64,000 nucleotides of DNA from Oscillospiraceae bacterium (GTDB lineage Bacteria; Bacillota; Clostridia; Oscillospirales; Ruminococcaceae). The notes beneath the pieces were generated by a model, which was not told the DNA's origin, did not search any database, and saw nothing but the letters and a program-made list of their open reading frames with translations. Positions 35,133 to 43,911 of the stretch are shown piece after piece (the stretch's first letter is position 1; every line of letters starts with the position of its first letter). The translations under genes were made by a program, and so were the position numbers. The stretch lies in assembly GCA_021203065.1 (NCBI GenBank), contig JAJQBX010000032.1, positions 248,001 through 312,000 on the forward strand, read 5' to 3'.

Positions 35133-36007
35133 CTGTCGTCAGCCTCCTCATAGACTTCCTTTGCGTTGTTCATGAGCTTTGTAGAAATAGATTTGAAGTA
35201 GTTGTCGCCGTGAATATCAATTACTGAAAGGCTGAGCTCAGATTTTCTGATAAATATGCTGTCATCAGAAGTGATCGAAATCGCTTCTCCTCCATCTGCA
35301 CGAAGAGCAATCTGTCCTGAAGCCTTGGTTCTGACCTCTATAACCTTGTTTGGGTCGAATATCATTGCCCTTGCAGAAAGAGAATGGGGACAAATATGGG
35401 TAAATTCTATGCAGTCCATCGACGGTTCAATAAGCGGTCCGCCCGCAGAAAGAGCATACGCTGATGCGCCTGTGGGCGTCGAGAAAATTAGACCGTCGGC
35501 TCTCAGATGCGAAACGACAATTCCGTCAGCAAGAACCGTGAAGTCGTTGAGGCTTTCCTTGAAGTCATGTGTCATAACGACATCATTCAGTACGGTTTCG
35601 GTGATGGTTTTACCGTTACTGAATCTGATAGCAACGTCGAGCATCATTCTGTGTTCAGTTTTATACTCTCCGGTGCAGAGGTTTCTGAGGCAGCTAAGCT
35701 CGCTCCGCTCAAGTGAAGCCATAAATCCAAGTCTTCCACAGTTGATTCCAAGAAGCTTTTTCTGGTGCCTTGCCGCAAGAGAAGCGATTTTGAGAATAGT
35801 TCCATCTCCGCCGATAGTTATGACAATGTCGCACATGGAAACAGCATCATTTATTGTAGAAGCCTCCTGAGCCTTATTGCCGAATACGCTATTTGTGTCC
35901 GGAGTCATCAGAACTGTCACTTCGAGAGACTTTAAAATCTCTATAACCTCAGCTGTACATTCCTCAGAATGAAGCTTTTCAAGATTTGGATATATGAATA
36001 CTGTCAT
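35129..36007 (-). CDS. nadK: NAD kinase
   Basis: This 292-residue enzyme phosphorylates NAD to NADP. The kinase motif GGDGTILK occurs at residues 66-73, followed by GINCGRLGFMAS and, in the C-terminal all-beta domain, TPTGASAYALSAGGPL. Length matches ppnK-type enzymes. It is part of the tlyA-nadK-argR-recN row that is conserved across Firmicutes. Confidence 0.95.
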   Translation of the reverse strand: MTVFIYPNLEKLHSEECTAEVIEILKSLEVTVLMTPDTNSVFGNKAQEASTINDAVSMCDIVITIGGDGTILKIASLAARHQKKLLGINCGRLGFMASLERSELSCLRNLCTGEYKTEHRMMLDVAIRFSNGKTITETVLNDVVMTHDFKESLNDFTVLADGIVVSHLRADGLIFSTPTGASAYALSAGGPLIEPSMDCIEFTHICPHSLSARAMIFDPNKVIEVRTKASGQIALRADGGEAISITSDDSIFIRKSELSLSVIDIHGDNYFKSISTKLMNNAKEVYEEADDR

Positions 36008-36037
36008 AACTCTGACCGTCCTTTGATGTGATTTATA

Positions 36038-36823
36038 CTATTTTGAGAATGCGATATTTACTATTTCGTCGAAATTCGGAATATAGATGCATTCAGAATT
36101 TCTCGTGCAGTACGCAAGATATTCGATATTTCCGTCTCCACCTTTTATTGGCGATGGGATGATACCCGCTACTTGAAACCCATTTGAAATCAGGAAGCTG
36201 TAAATATCTTTTAAAACTTTTACATGAGCCGATTTGTCTTTTACAATTCCGCCTTTGCCAATAGAGGCTTGTCCAGCCTCAAATTGAGGCTTTATAAGGA
36301 ATACTGCCTTGCCATTTTCGCTCAGAATCTTAACTGCGGCTGAAATGGCAAACCTGACGGATATAAATGACAGGTCTGCAGTAACGAAATCCACTGCTTC
36401 ACCGGTTGTTTCCAAAGAAACTTCTTTGACGTTGGTGCCCTCAATGTTTATAACCTTTGAGTCAAGCAGTAGCTTTTCAGCAAGCTGTCCATGACCGACA
36501 TCTATCGAATAGACCTTCTTGGCACCATACTGAAGCATGCAATCGGTAAATCCTCCAGTGGATGCTCCGAGGTCGACACATGTAAGCCCAGAGAGATTAA
36601 TATCAAAAGTGTTTATTGCCGCCTCAAGCTTCAATCCGCCACGACCGACATACTTGAGTTGAGTGCCAATGAAATCAACTCTTTCGCTGTCTGAAACGTC
36701 AAAAGCAGGCTTTGTGCAAACCCTGCCATTTACAGTTATTTCACCGTTTTTGATTGACTCTTTCGCACGCTCCCGGCTTGAAAAATAGCCGTTTGATGTG
36801 AGATAGTGATCAAGCCTCGGCAT
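36038..36823 (-). CDS. tlyA: TlyA-family rRNA 2'-O-methyltransferase
   Basis: This 261-residue protein has an N-terminal S4 domain (LDHYLTSNGYFSSRERAK) and an FtsJ-like methyltransferase domain with the S-adenosylmethionine-binding block DLGASTGGFTDCML and later VTADLSFISVR. TlyA methylates rRNA; members are also called hemolysin A. The start overlaps the end of dxs by 14 bases, so translation is probably coupled. It precedes nadK by 30 bases. Confidence 0.92.
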   Translation of the reverse strand: MPRLDHYLTSNGYFSSRERAKESIKNGEITVNGRVCTKPAFDVSDSERVDFIGTQLKYVGRGGLKLEAAINTFDINLSGLTCVDLGASTGGFTDCMLQYGAKKVYSIDVGHGQLAEKLLLDSKVINIEGTNVKEVSLETTGEAVDFVTADLSFISVRFAISAAVKILSENGKAVFLIKPQFEAGQASIGKGGIVKDKSAHVKVLKDIYSFLISNGFQVAGIIPSPIKGGDGNIEYLAYCTRNSECIYIPNFDEIVNIAFSK

Positions 36824-38630
36824 CTGTCTGACCTTTCCCGACCGTGAGCTCTATCTGGTTCTCCGAAAGCCCGTAAAGCTCAGTAGCTTCACATACTTTC
36901 ATGTGAGGTACAAAGCCGTTTATTGCGTGAACTTCAATGTTTGGACATACAGATTTTAGCTTCTGCCCTATTGAGCCCTCGTATTCGCATTCCTCAAAGA
37001 TATAGGCTTTGCTATATCTCATTATGCTGCTTGTAAGCTCATCTGTAAAAGGAAATACCTTTACAAGCTTCATGAAGTCACATCCTAGCTTTTCGGAGGC
37101 TTTTTCTGCCTCTCCTGCTTCCCTGCCATAGGAAATGACGAGAGTATCACTTGATCTATTTGTAACCATATAATCACTTTCACAGACAGTAGTTGTGGCT
37201 TCACCAGACTTCGGATACCTGACAACAGCGATTCCTGTGTCGTGGAACACCGCCTTTTCAAGGCAGCTTTCGAGCTCTTTATAGTTAGATGGAGAGTAAA
37301 TAGTGACATTAGGAATGGTGGTCAGGAATGGAATATCGAATGTTCCCTGATGAGTTCTGCCATCTGAGCCGACAATTCCAGCATGATCAATTCCTATTAC
37401 GATATGTACATTGCCGATTGCGGCGTCGTGAATCAATTGGTCATAGCTTCTTTGCAGGAATGACGAATAGACCGCAAATACTGGTATCATACCCATTTCG
37501 GCTAGACCTGCCGCAAATGTAACGGCATGACCCTCAGCAATTCCCACATCGAAATATCTCTCGGGGTGCTTTCTCTTGAAGTATTGAAGTCCCGTTCCGT
37601 ATTTCATAGAAGCTGTGATGGCGCAGACTCTGTCATCTTTATCTGCAATTCTGGTCAGTGCTTGTCCGAAAGCATCTGTGAAGTCGAATTTGTGCTCCGG
37701 CAGAAGACCGGTTTTAACGTCAAAGCCAGCAACACCGTGATAGTTTCCGGGATTCTTTTCTGCCGGCTTGTAGCCCTTGCCTTTTTGAGTGTTTACCTGA
37801 ACCAATACCGGACCGCCGAGAGATTTTGCGTAAGAAAGAGCATCCTCAAGATCGCTTAAATCGTGACCGTCGACCGGTCCTACAAACTGGAAACCGAGAT
37901 CCTCAAAAATCGTGCTGTGGAGCATTTTTTCTCTTACAACACCCTTTGAATCACTGAGAAAGTTTGAGACAGGCTTTCCTATCAAAGGAACTGCAGAAAT
38001 GATTCCTCTTGTAGTGGATTTCAGGGTTCGATAAGATTTCTTGATTCGAAGCTTTGAAAGATATTCTGCCAAGCCGCCGATGTTCTTGGAAATCGACATT
38101 TCGTTATAATTGAGAATGACGATAATGTTAGCACCACTTCTTCCGGCATTGTTGAGACCCTCGTAAGAGAGTCCTCCTGTCATTGCACCGTCGCCGATAA
38201 CAGCGATTGCGTGATGGTTGTCCCCTTTCAGTTTCATCGCCTGAGCAATTCCAAGAGCAGATGATATTGATGTCGAGCTGTGCCCGCTAATAACGGGATC
38301 GTGAACCGATTCATCCGGAGCAGAAAAGCCGGAAAGCCCACCCTGCTGGCGAATAGTATCGAATTTGTCAAGCCTTCCCGTAAGAATCTTATGGGTATAG
38401 CATTGGTGCCCGACATCGAAGACTATTTTGTCTTTCGGAGATTCAAAAACTCTATGTATAGCCACGGTGAGCTCGACAACTCCTAAATTAGACGACAGAT
38501 GTCCGCCGTTTTCGGCTACCGTGGTGATTATTTTATTTCTAATTTCTGAGCAAAGCTCTTGTTCTTCCTCTAAACTCAGTTTTTTCAAGTCCTCCGGAAG
38601 AGACAGGCTTTCAAGCAGGTTGTTTTTCAA
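36810..38630 (-). CDS. dxs: 1-deoxy-D-xylulose-5-phosphate synthase
   Basis: This 606-residue thiamine diphosphate enzyme makes the first intermediate of the non-mevalonate isoprenoid pathway from pyruvate and glyceraldehyde-3-phosphate. Visible motifs are GGHLSSNLG, DVGHQCYTHKILTGR, the cofactor motif GDGAMTGGLSYEGLNN, and GIAEGHAVTFAAGLA. The start is TTG at 38630 with only a weak ribosome site; the conserved GHLSSNLG at residue 41 supports it. It follows ispA by 20 bases, placing two isoprenoid genes together. Confidence 0.95.
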   Translation of the reverse strand: MKNNLLESLSLPEDLKKLSLEEEQELCSEIRNKIITTVAENGGHLSSNLGVVELTVAIHRVFESPKDKIVFDVGHQCYTHKILTGRLDKFDTIRQQGGLSGFSAPDESVHDPVISGHSSTSISSALGIAQAMKLKGDNHHAIAVIGDGAMTGGLSYEGLNNAGRSGANIIVILNYNEMSISKNIGGLAEYLSKLRIKKSYRTLKSTTRGIISAVPLIGKPVSNFLSDSKGVVREKMLHSTIFEDLGFQFVGPVDGHDLSDLEDALSYAKSLGGPVLVQVNTQKGKGYKPAEKNPGNYHGVAGFDVKTGLLPEHKFDFTDAFGQALTRIADKDDRVCAITASMKYGTGLQYFKRKHPERYFDVGIAEGHAVTFAAGLAEMGMIPVFAVYSSFLQRSYDQLIHDAAIGNVHIVIGIDHAGIVGSDGRTHQGTFDIPFLTTIPNVTIYSPSNYKELESCLEKAVFHDTGIAVVRYPKSGEATTTVCESDYMVTNRSSDTLVISYGREAGEAEKASEKLGCDFMKLVKVFPFTDELTSSIMRYSKAYIFEECEYEGSIGQKLKSVCPNIEVHAINGFVPHMKVCEATELYGLSENQIELTVGKGQTDAEA

Positions 38631-38650
38631 ATCTATCGCTCTTTTCCGTG

Positions 38651-39556
38651 TTAATGTTTTCTTTCGAGCAGGTCATACGCAAGCTCTATTAAAAGCTCCG
38701 AGCCCTCTAAATCGGATATTGCCAAGATAGCGGCTTCGGTATAACGTTTAGCCTCGTCATACGCCGCATCTATTCCCATAATGGTGGCGTAGGTGTCTTT
38801 GAAACGCTTCTCATCGCTTCCTATGGGCTTTCCGAGCTCGTTTTCAGAGCCTGTAACATCCAATATATCGTCAACTATCTGGAATGAAAGCCCTAAGTTT
38901 TCTGCATATTCGGCGGCTTTCTTAACTCCATCGTTGTCAGCACCCGCAAGAATTGCTCCGAACTGGGCTGATGCGCTGAGAATGCAGCCAGTCTTGAGCC
39001 CGGACATTCTTTTGAGGAATTTAAGGTCGACCTGTTTGCCCTCTGAAATGAGATCGAGCCTTTGTCCCATTATCATTCCATGATTTCCTGCCGCTTTTGA
39101 TAGACAGTTTATAAGCTTCACGGCAGTTTCAGGTGAAATATCGCCGGATAAAGCCTTGTCCGAGATAATCTCAAAAGGCAGAATTGCAAGACCGTCGCCG
39201 GCTAATAGCGCAGTGTCAACGCCATAGGCACAGTGCACCGAGGGCTTCCCTCTTCTCATATCGTCGTTGTCCATTTCGGGCATGTCGTCGTGAATAAGTG
39301 AAAAAGTGTGCATCAGCTCGAGGCAGGCGGCTATTTCAGTGACGTCGCCTTTACCACCGAAGAGCTTGTAAAACTCGATGCATAAAACCGGTCTTATCCT
39401 CTTTCCTCCTGCTGTCAGTGCATAGAACTCAGCATCTATAACTTTTTGTTCCTCGTTGTCAGACGCTGATATATACCCATTACTCATAAGATACTTGTCA
39501 ACTGCTTCTACATCCTGCTGAAATACAGCTTTGTGTTCAGGCTTCAACCGAGTCAC
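38651..39556 (-). CDS. ispA: Polyprenyl synthetase (farnesyl diphosphate synthase type)
   Basis: This 301-residue enzyme condenses isopentenyl diphosphate with allylic diphosphates. The first Asp-rich motif is HDDMPEMDNDDMRRGKP and the second is FQIVDDILDVTG. GGKRIRPVL near residue 52 is the substrate-binding block. Short-chain products (C15) are most likely, from the residues before the first motif and linkage to xseB and dxs. The GTG start overlaps xseB by 20 bases. Confidence 0.93.
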   Translation of the reverse strand: MTRLKPEHKAVFQQDVEAVDKYLMSNGYISASDNEEQKVIDAEFYALTAGGKRIRPVLCIEFYKLFGGKGDVTEIAACLELMHTFSLIHDDMPEMDNDDMRRGKPSVHCAYGVDTALLAGDGLAILPFEIISDKALSGDISPETAVKLINCLSKAAGNHGMIMGQRLDLISEGKQVDLKFLKRMSGLKTGCILSASAQFGAILAGADNDGVKKAAEYAENLGLSFQIVDDILDVTGSENELGKPIGSDEKRFKDTYATIMGIDAAYDEAKRYTEAAILAISDLEGSELLIELAYDLLERKH

Positions 39557-39725
39557 CTTCGCTTTCTTTCAGCTCGCTTCTTATATCGCTGATGCGTTTA
39601 AGGCACTCTTCTGAGAGAGTCATTCCCTCTTTGTAGAGCGAAACCGTTTCCTCAAGAGATGTTTTATCGTCGTTGAGCTTCGCACATATATCTTTCAGTC
39701 TTTTTATCGATTCATCAAAATTCAT
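39537..39725 (-). CDS. xseB: Exodeoxyribonuclease VII small subunit
   Basis: This 62-residue protein has the XseB pattern NFDESIKRLKDICAKL followed by SLEETVSLYKEGMTL. It assembles with XseA to degrade single-stranded DNA. It starts two bases after the xseA stop and overlaps ispA, so the three are tightly coupled. Confidence 0.92.
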   Translation of the reverse strand: MNFDESIKRLKDICAKLNDDKTSLEETVSLYKEGMTLSEECLKRISDIRSELKESEGDSVEA

Positions 39726-39727
39726 AT

Positions 39728-40918
39728 CTATGCCTCATCTTCTTCTATAACTTCTGCATCAGCTTGTCCGTCTTTCATGACTATCTGGATTCTGCCGCTT
39801 AGCTTGGAGCTCTCTGTAACGAGATGAGAATCCTTGTAGACAAGAGCGTAGCCCTTTCCAAGAATGTTCATCGGGTCGGCGGCTGATAAAGTGTTCCGGT
39901 ATCCAGAAATCTGTGTCTCATATAGTTTAAGCTTGTGAGAAATCGAAGCTTTCATGGACTCACGCATAGTGCTGAGCTGGTATTCCGTCCTTAAAAGTTT
40001 ATTTTCCGGTGATAACGCTTCAATTACTGTTCTGAAGCTTGAAACTGTGCTCGAAAGAGAATAAAGTCTCCTGTCTGTCAACCGGGAAATCTCAGACCTG
40101 AGCCTTGATATTTCAGAGGAAATAGCAGATATATCCGGTGTGCAGAGCTCTGCCGCTGCAGTTGGAGTTGCGGCTCGCACGTCAGCCACCAAATCACTTA
40201 GGGTAAGGTCAACCTCGTGACCTACTGCGGAAACTACAGGAGTTTTACAGCCATAAATCGCCATAACGACAAGTCTTGTATTGAAACAGGACAAATCGTC
40301 ATCCGAGCCACCACCACGTGTCAGAATGATCATATCCGACTGGCTGTCATCCGCAAGTGAGAGTGCGTTTGATATACTTTTGGGAGCTTCCAAGCCCTGA
40401 ACTGTTGCCGGGAAAAGCTTTACCTCGCAAAGAGGGTATCTTCTCGCAACTGTGCTAATAACGTCATGAATTGCTGCACCGGACTGAGATGTTACAACCG
40501 CAATTCTTGTGGGGTACTTGGGAAGTGGCTTCTTTGGTTTCGAGAATACGCCTTCCTTTGACAGCTGTTCCTTGAGCTGTGCCAATGCGATATATTCCGA
40601 CCCCTTACCATCAGGAACGAGCTGAGTGCAGTTGAGCTGATAGACGCCGTTTCTCTCGTAAACGTCTACCCCGCCGAAAGCGATGACAGCTTGTCCGGCT
40701 TCAGGATAGAAATTAAGTCTCGAAGCGTTTTGAGAGAACATTACTGCCCTTATGTTTGAACTCCCATCAGTAAGTGTGAAAAATATATGCCCTGATGCGT
40801 GATTAATCGATATATCCGAAATCTCGCCTTTTACAGCGATTCCCTTTAACTTGGGGTCGTTTTTCAGCTTGAATGAAATATAAGTATTGAGTGCTGAAAC
40901 TGATAATATTGAGCTCAA
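39728..40918 (-). CDS. xseA: Exodeoxyribonuclease VII large subunit
   Basis: This 396-residue subunit has an N-terminal OB fold (VKGEISDISINHASGHIFFTL), the catalytic region RIAVVTSQSGAAIHDV and TRGGGSDDDLSCFN, and a coiled-coil C-terminal part that binds XseB copies. The TTG start overlaps the stop of the upstream gene (TTGA). Length is slightly below that of E. coli XseA, as is usual in Firmicutes. Confidence 0.94.
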   Translation of the reverse strand: MSSILSVSALNTYISFKLKNDPKLKGIAVKGEISDISINHASGHIFFTLTDGSSNIRAVMFSQNASRLNFYPEAGQAVIAFGGVDVYERNGVYQLNCTQLVPDGKGSEYIALAQLKEQLSKEGVFSKPKKPLPKYPTRIAVVTSQSGAAIHDVISTVARRYPLCEVKLFPATVQGLEAPKSISNALSLADDSQSDMIILTRGGGSDDDLSCFNTRLVVMAIYGCKTPVVSAVGHEVDLTLSDLVADVRAATPTAAAELCTPDISAISSEISRLRSEISRLTDRRLYSLSSTVSSFRTVIEALSPENKLLRTEYQLSTMRESMKASISHKLKLYETQISGYRNTLSAADPMNILGKGYALVYKDSHLVTESSKLSGRIQIVMKDGQADAEVIEEDEA

Positions 40919-41856
40919 AGTCTACATCCGTCCTTTAGTGCTGAGAATATTGCCACTCCGACTGCATTGTCCTGAGAGAAAGCGGGCTCAGCAAAGTAAG
41001 AATCAAAGGAGCGTTCAAGCCTGCCTCTTATAAGCTTGTCCGACATGACTCCGCCGGCATAAACAACCGGAAGTGAGCCGAATTTCTTGGTTGCGTACAC
41101 AGTCATCTCGTATATAGCCGCTTCAACAGATTTCAGCGCAAACAAGGCTATATCGCATTTATTATAGCCTTTACCAAGCATATCTCTGCACTGGTTCTCT
41201 ATGCCGGAAAGGCAGCAGCTTCCATTCCTGATAGTGGCTTTCGGCTTGAATCTGGCGATTGACTCGCTTGCAAGCTTCTCTAATTCTTTTCCACAAGGAA
41301 AATCAAGACCAAGCATCACTCCAACTCTGTCTACAAGCTGACCAGCTTTTAAATCGAGAGACGAGGATATTTCAGTGGCTGTTATAACCTCTTCCTTGTC
41401 AGCCCGTATAAGCAGGCAATCGGTAGTCCCGCCGCTGACGTGAAAAGCTATGAACGGTTCGTTACCACTAAGAAGATCAAGTCTTTGGCAGGAGTAAAGT
41501 GCCGCCAAGACATGTCCCACCTGATGTGAGGTTTTATAAACAGGAATGTTCCCTACCGATGAAATGCTCCTTGCAACCGTTTCCCCTACCATGAAGCATG
41601 GCATATAGGAGCCTTCTATGTTTCGGGGGCGTGTTGATACGCCGATTGCTGATATGCTTTCACCGATCTGAATAAGTCCGTCTATGACATCCGGCAATTG
41701 CTTTACATGCTGGAATACGGCTTCCGACTGCCTTAGCCCTACTTCGCCTGCTTTGACGTTGAGTAGCTTTTTATTCTGGCGGACTGAACGTGACTCGGAA
41801 TCATAAACAGCCGCAGATGTTGTATAGTTGCTGGTGTCTATCCCTAAATAAATCAT
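40915..41856 (-). CDS. TsaD/Kae1-like (peptidase M22) protein
   Basis: This 313-residue protein has the ASKHA fold of TsaD: LGIDTSNYTTSAAVYD at the start, HQVGHVLAALYSC with metal-binding His residues, AFHVSGGTTDCLLI and VVYAGGVMSDK. It is a paralogue rather than the canonical t6A-forming TsaD, because motifs are partly diverged and no tsaB or tsaE gene is nearby. Its role is unknown. Placement between nusB and xseA, coupled by four-base overlaps on both sides, is seen in related Clostridia to my knowledge. Confidence 0.8.
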   Translation of the reverse strand: MIYLGIDTSNYTTSAAVYDSESRSVRQNKKLLNVKAGEVGLRQSEAVFQHVKQLPDVIDGLIQIGESISAIGVSTRPRNIEGSYMPCFMVGETVARSISSVGNIPVYKTSHQVGHVLAALYSCQRLDLLSGNEPFIAFHVSGGTTDCLLIRADKEEVITATEISSSLDLKAGQLVDRVGVMLGLDFPCGKELEKLASESIARFKPKATIRNGSCCLSGIENQCRDMLGKGYNKCDIALFALKSVEAAIYEMTVYATKKFGSLPVVYAGGVMSDKLIRGRLERSFDSYFAEPAFSQDNAVGVAIFSALKDGCRL

Positions 41857-42257
41857 GAGAGGCTACGTGAGTAAGCTCCAAGAACACCGTTCACAAACGT
41901 AACGTCCGATTCCTGAGCGTATTTGTTGACCAATCCTACAGCTTCGTTGATTGAGACTTTAATAGGGATTCTGTCTGAGAGATATTTGATTTCGTATACT
42001 GCAAGTCTGAGTGCTGCAAGATTCAACTTTGGTATTCTTTCGATGCTTCTTTTGGTGCTGAACTTAGATATAACTGAGTCAAGCTCTTCAAGATGTTCGT
42101 ACACGCCCTCAACTGTAGCGATAACCTCTTCGTTTACTGTGACTGCCTCGTTGTCCTTGGAGATTTCTATCAGCTCAGCAGGCGACTCGTCACGAAACGC
42201 CTTTTCAAAGATGAAGATAAACTCCGATTCTCTTATGTCATGCCTTGTAATGCCCAT
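41853..42257 (-). CDS. nusB: Transcription antitermination factor NusB
   Basis: This 134-residue all-helical protein has the NusB blocks RESEFIFIFEKAF, RIPKLNLAALRLAVYEI and PIKVSINEAVGLVNKYA, ending in FVNGVLGA. NusB binds boxA in rRNA leaders with NusE and prevents early termination. Its stop overlaps the next gene by four bases. The Asp23-type gene is 76 bases upstream. Confidence 0.94.
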   Translation of the reverse strand: MGITRHDIRESEFIFIFEKAFRDESPAELIEISKDNEAVTVNEEVIATVEGVYEHLEELDSVISKFSTKRSIERIPKLNLAALRLAVYEIKYLSDRIPIKVSINEAVGLVNKYAQESDVTFVNGVLGAYSRSLS

Positions 42258-42299
42258 TTAACTTTCCTGCCTTTATAAAAGCTTTCAAACGCACGGAAA

Positions 42300-42321
42300 C
42301 CAAGCCGTTTTATCAGCTTGG
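42300..42321 (-). other. Hairpin between the Asp23-type gene and nusB
   Basis: CCAAGC and GCTTGG pair over six bases around a 10-base loop. On the minus strand it is followed by a short TTT, so it might be a weak or partial terminator that lowers nusB expression. Confidence 0.4.
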
Positions 42322-42333
42322 CATATCCGCATT

Positions 42334-42696
42334 TCACTTATACTGACTCTCTGAAAAATCAACATCCACTACAGAGACATTTACCTTTGACACAGTTACA
42401 CCCGTCATCGACTGGACAGCCGCTTTGACCTTATCCTGTATCTGGGTACAGACGTTAGTGACATTGTAACCGCTGAAGACTATTATCGAGATGGATATTT
42501 TGGCGACGCCGTCGAGCATGGTAACTCTTATAGCTGTGTTATCCATCTTGCTCGAGAACATCTTAAGTATATCAAATGGGCGAACTGAAATCTTTGAAAC
42601 GCCGCTTACCTCCAGAGCCGCATTTTTGGCGATCTGGATGATGACGTTTTCGGATACTCTGAGAGTTCCCTTTCTTTTCTTTTCTGTGATTTCCAT
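42334..42696 (-). CDS. Asp23/Gls24 family envelope stress protein (YqhY type)
   Basis: This 120-residue protein matches the Asp23 pattern: RVSENVIIQIAKNAALEVSGV near residue 13, with VAKISISIIVFSGYNV and VSKVNVSVVDVDF after it. YqhY, its Bacillus counterpart beside nusB, influences acetyl-CoA carboxylase activity. accBC are missing next to it here. A structured leader and its own promoter precede it. Confidence 0.88.
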   Translation of the reverse strand: MEITEKKRKGTLRVSENVIIQIAKNAALEVSGVSKISVRPFDILKMFSSKMDNTAIRVTMLDGVAKISISIIVFSGYNVTNVCTQIQDKVKAAVQSMTGVTVSKVNVSVVDVDFSESQYK

Positions 42697-42726
42697 TATA
42701 TTTGTCCTCCTATATTCGTCATAAGA

Positions 42727-42778
42727 TGCGAAAGTGCAAATATTCGTATGGGTTCAGCCTATCTCAACCCACTTCGCA
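42727..42778 (-). other. Structured leader of the Asp23-nusB operon
   Basis: On the minus strand, TGCGAAGTG can pair with CACTTTCGCA (one bulged base), enclosing GGTT with AACC around a small loop. The structure lies between the promoter and the ribosome site. No known riboswitch is recognised; regulation is inferred. Confidence 0.4.
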
Positions 42779-42793
42779 TAAATATACAAATAC

Positions 42794-42822
42794 AGTATAG
42801 CACAAATTGGTCTTAGAAACAA
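42794..42822 (-). promoter_or_regulatory. Sigma-A-like promoter of the Asp23-nusB operon
   Basis: On the minus strand TTGTTT and TATACT are separated by 17 bases, with TG one base before the -10. It begins directly after the spoIIIAH stop, letting this housekeeping operon be expressed outside sporulation. Confidence 0.65.
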
Positions 42823-43404
42823 CTACTTTACCTCAAAAATTCTGATATTTTCATTTTCAACATCCACTTCCGAGAGCAAAATCTCCTTGATTTGTGCTGC
42901 TTCTGCAGTTGTCAAGCCATCTGACTTTACAACTATATTTGCATTTTCGCCGTCAAGATAGCAAACGCAGTCTTCAAAGCCGGCGGCAATCACAAGATTT
43001 TCTATGATTGTCTCACTTTCAATAAGCGACGAAAGTGAAACTGCTTCCTCTGTGTAGGTCGCAAGCTCTTCATCAGATATATCTCCGCCGTCGAGCATCA
43101 TCTTTAGTGTTTCGACTGCCTCGTCTCTTGATGTCAGCTTTTCGAGCCTTGCCTGTGCGAAGTAGTCATCTGATGAGTAGTCTACTATTTCTGTACCGTT
43201 TACATATGTTATCTCACCGTATACGTCGCTCATGTCAAGGCTTGTGACGACGTCGGTCGCCTTGAGCTCGGTGTTTGATAGCTGATAATTTGCGTAAACT
43301 GCTATTCCGAGAAGAAGCACAAGGCATGCGATTATGATCTGCCTTTTTGATATTCTTGGAATGAATTTTGGTTTTGTATTTCTCTTTGCCATTACTGTTG
43401 CCAT
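42823..43404 (-). CDS. spoIIIAH: Stage III sporulation protein AH
   Basis: This 193-residue mother-cell protein has a basic N-terminus, one membrane segment (about 24-42, IIIACLVLLLGIAVYANYQL) and a YscJ/FliF-like extracellular domain ending in SEVDVENENIRIFEV. SpoIIIAH forms a ring and binds SpoIIQ from the forespore to build the feeding-tube channel. It is the last gene of the operon, 12 bases after spoIIIAG. Confidence 0.93.
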   Translation of the reverse strand: MATVMAKRNTKPKFIPRISKRQIIIACLVLLLGIAVYANYQLSNTELKATDVVTSLDMSDVYGEITYVNGTEIVDYSSDDYFAQARLEKLTSRDEAVETLKMMLDGGDISDEELATYTEEAVSLSSLIESETIIENLVIAAGFEDCVCYLDGENANIVVKSDGLTTAEAAQIKEILLSEVDVENENIRIFEVK

Positions 43405-43416
43405 TGAAATCTCTCC

Positions 43417-43911
43417 TTAGTTGCTTTTTGCTACATAAACCTTGTTAGATGGTATATCCAAAACGGTTGAAACCGCTTTTATGACCTGCTCCTGTATTAC
43501 TGCCCTATCGCCTCCTGTACAGACTACCAATACTCCACTCACCTGCGGATTGTCTATTCTTTCTATCAACGCCTCCTTGTTTCCTATGATTACTGTTTCA
43601 GTTTTGGTTTCAAGCTCGTCTTTCTCAATGTCGGTTGTATAAACGTAGGAAGCCGAGCTTTCTATTGTCAGCATGACTGTGACTTCACCAACACCGTCTA
43701 TCTTCGAAATTATCTCCTCAAGCTGTAGCTTGAGCTCTTCGGCGTACTCTGAACTTACATCCGGGATGGTTTCAGTGTCAGTAGTGTCCTCATCATTGCT
43801 TTCAAAGCTGTTCAACATCATGATAAGAATAACCGAAAGTACTGCTACCGAAAGATAAATCAGCTGCTTGCTTGTTAGCTTAAATTTCTCTTTTAGCTTA
43901 TCAAGATTCAT
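43417..43911 (-). CDS. spoIIIAG: Stage III sporulation protein AG
   Basis: This 164-residue protein has one membrane segment (about 18-36) and a ring-building domain with LEEIISKIDGVGEVTVMLTI, and later SGVLVVCTGGDRAVIQEQ. SpoIIIAG forms a large ring in the mother-cell membrane as part of the A-Q complex. It overlaps spoIIIAF by 11 bases. Confidence 0.93.
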   Translation of the reverse strand: MNLDKLKEKFKLTSKQLIYLSVAVLSVILIMMLNSFESNDEDTTDTETIPDVSSEYAEELKLQLEEIISKIDGVGEVTVMLTIESSASYVYTTDIEKDELETKTETVIIGNKEALIERIDNPQVSGVLVVCTGGDRAVIQEQVIKAVSTVLDIPSNKVYVAKSN

